Below, piece after piece: positions 62,952 to 64,000 of a stretch of 64,000 bases of DNA. How positions within the stretch are numbered: position 1 is the stretch's first letter; every line of letters begins with the position of its first letter. The notes beneath the pieces were generated by a model. It was not told the origin of the DNA, made no database searches, and saw only the letters and a program-made list of their open reading frames with translations. Source of the DNA: Sulfurimonas sp. CG01_land_8_20_14_3_00_36_23 (GTDB lineage: Bacteria; Campylobacterota; Campylobacteria; Campylobacterales; Sulfurimonadaceae). Both the position numbers and the translations under genes were made by a program. The stretch lies in contig PETN01000016.1 in assembly GCA_002781365.1 (NCBI GenBank), positions 1 through 64,000 of the forward strand, read 5' to 3'.

Positions 62952-64000
62952 CTTTTTTTACCTCATGAGTAGCTCTTTCATTGTAAAAATAACAAACTTT
63001 ATAGATACTTTGCTGTTTAAGAAATTGTGTCTGATTTTCTATATGCAAGGCTATACTTTGGTTGTAGTTGTCTCGAAGCATCATAAAGGCCTCTCGTTCT
63101 TTGCCTTTTAACTTTTTGGTTGTGACTTGAACGACTCGGAGTGGATTGATGGCTTGCATGTTTTTATATAAGCCAAAGTGCAAATGTGGTCCAGTTGAGA
63201 GACCGGTGCTTCCTACATAACCGATGGTTTGACCTTTTTTAACATATTTGCCCTTTTGTATGCCTCTGCGAAAAGATTTTTGATGTGCATAGAGAGTGAG
63301 ATACCCATCGGCGTGGCGTATCTTTATAAGATTGCCGTATCCATGAGATCTTCCTGCAAAAACTACAGTTCCGCTTCCCGCAGCCACTATAGGTGTTCCT
63401 CTTCTTGCAGCATAGTCAACCCCTGCATGGGCTCTATATTTTTTCAAAACTGGATGAAATCTACGTTTTGAAAAATAGGAAGATATCCTCGCATTTTTTA
63501 CGGGTTGTGCAAGTAAAAAACCTTCAACTTCATTACCGTTTTCATCATAATATCTATCATCATCGTTGAGGTAAATGTAGTGTTGTTTATGTTTCATCTC
63601 TATCATAGCAACTTTTAACGTAGGCATAGAAAAAGGGATGCCTAAGCGATATTTTTGATCATAAATAATTGCCAAAGTATCTCCCACTCTCAAATCTCGT
63701 TTAAAATTAAGGGAGTGTTTAAAGCTTGCAACAAAGATTTGTGCCAATTTGTTAGAGCCAGTTGCTCTGATGATGTCCAAGTAAGGTGAGTGCGATATTT
63801 TAATCGTTAGAGCTTCTGTTTTTGTGCTGCTGATGATAGGTATAGCTTCAAAAGCGTAGGAGTTGTTCTGCTTATAGATATGAATCTGAAGCTCATCATT
63901 CATAGGGATGAGAACCTGTTCTATAGCACCATTAGCATCTTTGAGTATTTGGTAGTTTATACCTGCTCGTATCTCTTCTGTCTGCTTTTGATCATCTTTA
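62944..64000 (-). CDS. M23 (LytM) peptidoglycan endopeptidase, 5' truncated by window
   Basis: The frame remains open to the window edge, so the N-terminus is missing; an internal ATG at 63903 is not the start, because the codons before it continue in the same sense (EEIRAGINYQILKDANGAIEQ). The last about 200 residues form a LytM domain with a complete zinc site: HAGVDYAARRGTPI (HXXXD) and GPHLHFGL (HXH). A beta-rich N-terminal part resembles the OapA/Csd3-type domain. Enzymes of this type trim DD-crosslinks and set helical or curved cell shape in Helicobacter and Campylobacter. Confidence 0.85.
   Translation of the reverse strand, partial: KDDQKQTEEIRAGINYQILKDANGAIEQVLIPMNDELQIHIYKQNNSYAFEAIPIISSTKTEALTIKISHSPYLDIIRATGSNKLAQIFVASFKHSLNFKRDLRVGDTLAIIYDQKYRLGIPFSMPTLKVAMIEMKHKQHYIYLNDDDRYYDENGNEVEGFLLAQPVKNARISSYFSKRRFHPVLKKYRAHAGVDYAARRGTPIVAAGSGTVVFAGRSHGYGNLIKIRHADGYLTLYAHQKSFRRGIQKGKYVKKGQTIGYVGSTGLSTGPHLHFGLYKNMQAINPLRVVQVTTKKLKGKEREAFMMLRDNYNQSIALHIENQTQFLKQQSIYKVCYFYNERATHEVKKDG

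Overview
The window reads as a chromosomal segment of a free-living, flagellated Campylobacterota (Epsilonproteobacteria), most like Sulfurimonas or a close relative. The base composition is AT-rich. Several gene groups have the order expected in this phylum: nifU-like/hypothetical/murE, panD/ybaB/PDZ protein, and flgB-flgC-fliE followed by a ftsI-type penicillin-binding protein. rpoB and rpoC are separate genes overlapping by 8 bases, as in Campylobacter, and not fused as in Helicobacter. Genus assignment is inference; no 16S rRNA gene is present.

Layout. 1-2.1 kb: the 3' end of a large repetitive Ig-like surface protein, a small lipoprotein and an outer-membrane beta-barrel protein. 2.1-2.4 kb: a decayed APS-kinase (cysC) remnant with a run of nine G. 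2.4-7.6 kb: two overlapping c-di-GMP genes, a PAS-PAS-GGDEF cyclase and a Cache-PAS-GGDEF-EAL phosphodiesterase. 7.6-10.9 kb: a spore-photolyase-like radical SAM protein and a split PAS/chemoreceptor pair resembling CetB/CetA. 11-14 kb: a zinc-ribbon protein, malate:quinone oxidoreductase and a glycosyltransferase. 14.3-17.2 kb: the end of the ribosomal superoperon (rpmJ-rpsM-rpsK-rpsD-rpoA-rplQ). 17.3-29.7 kb: housekeeping genes (murE, panD, ybaB, ispA, tkt, rlmB, yaaA, tRNA-Arg). 29.7-34.4 kb: a probable cyclic-nucleotide module (FecR protein, CHASE2 class III cyclase, GAF-HD-GYP protein, class II-type cyclic-nucleotide phosphodiesterase). 34.4-52 kb: four tRNAs, tuf, rpmG, tRNA-Trp, secE, nusG, rplKAJL, rpoBC, rpsL, rpsG and fusA. 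52-64 kb: bpt, prfB, panC, ftsI, the flgBC-fliE operon behind a sigma-54 promoter, two prepilin-like genes, priA, a NUDIX hydrolase and a truncated M23 peptidase.

The most striking signal is not a gene. The word TTCCACATGCC, usually followed by A, recurs through the window on both strands. I count at least 22 exact copies of its 9-base core CCACATGCC where chance predicts about 0.5. Most copies lie inside genes and are read in different frames (PHAK, STCQ, HVE, LACG). Two inverted pairs form hairpins after rplQ and rpoC, and five exact copies lie in priA, four of them about 370 bases apart. It is absent from most of the highly conserved translation and transcription genes. This is how DNA uptake sequences behave in Neisseriaceae and Pasteurellaceae, and I know of none described for Campylobacterota.

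Signalling is dense for one window: c-di-GMP synthesis and breakdown, a probable cAMP synthesis/hydrolysis pair, and a split energy-taxis receptor. Together with the flagellar operon and the pilin-like genes this suggests a motile, surface-responsive lifestyle.
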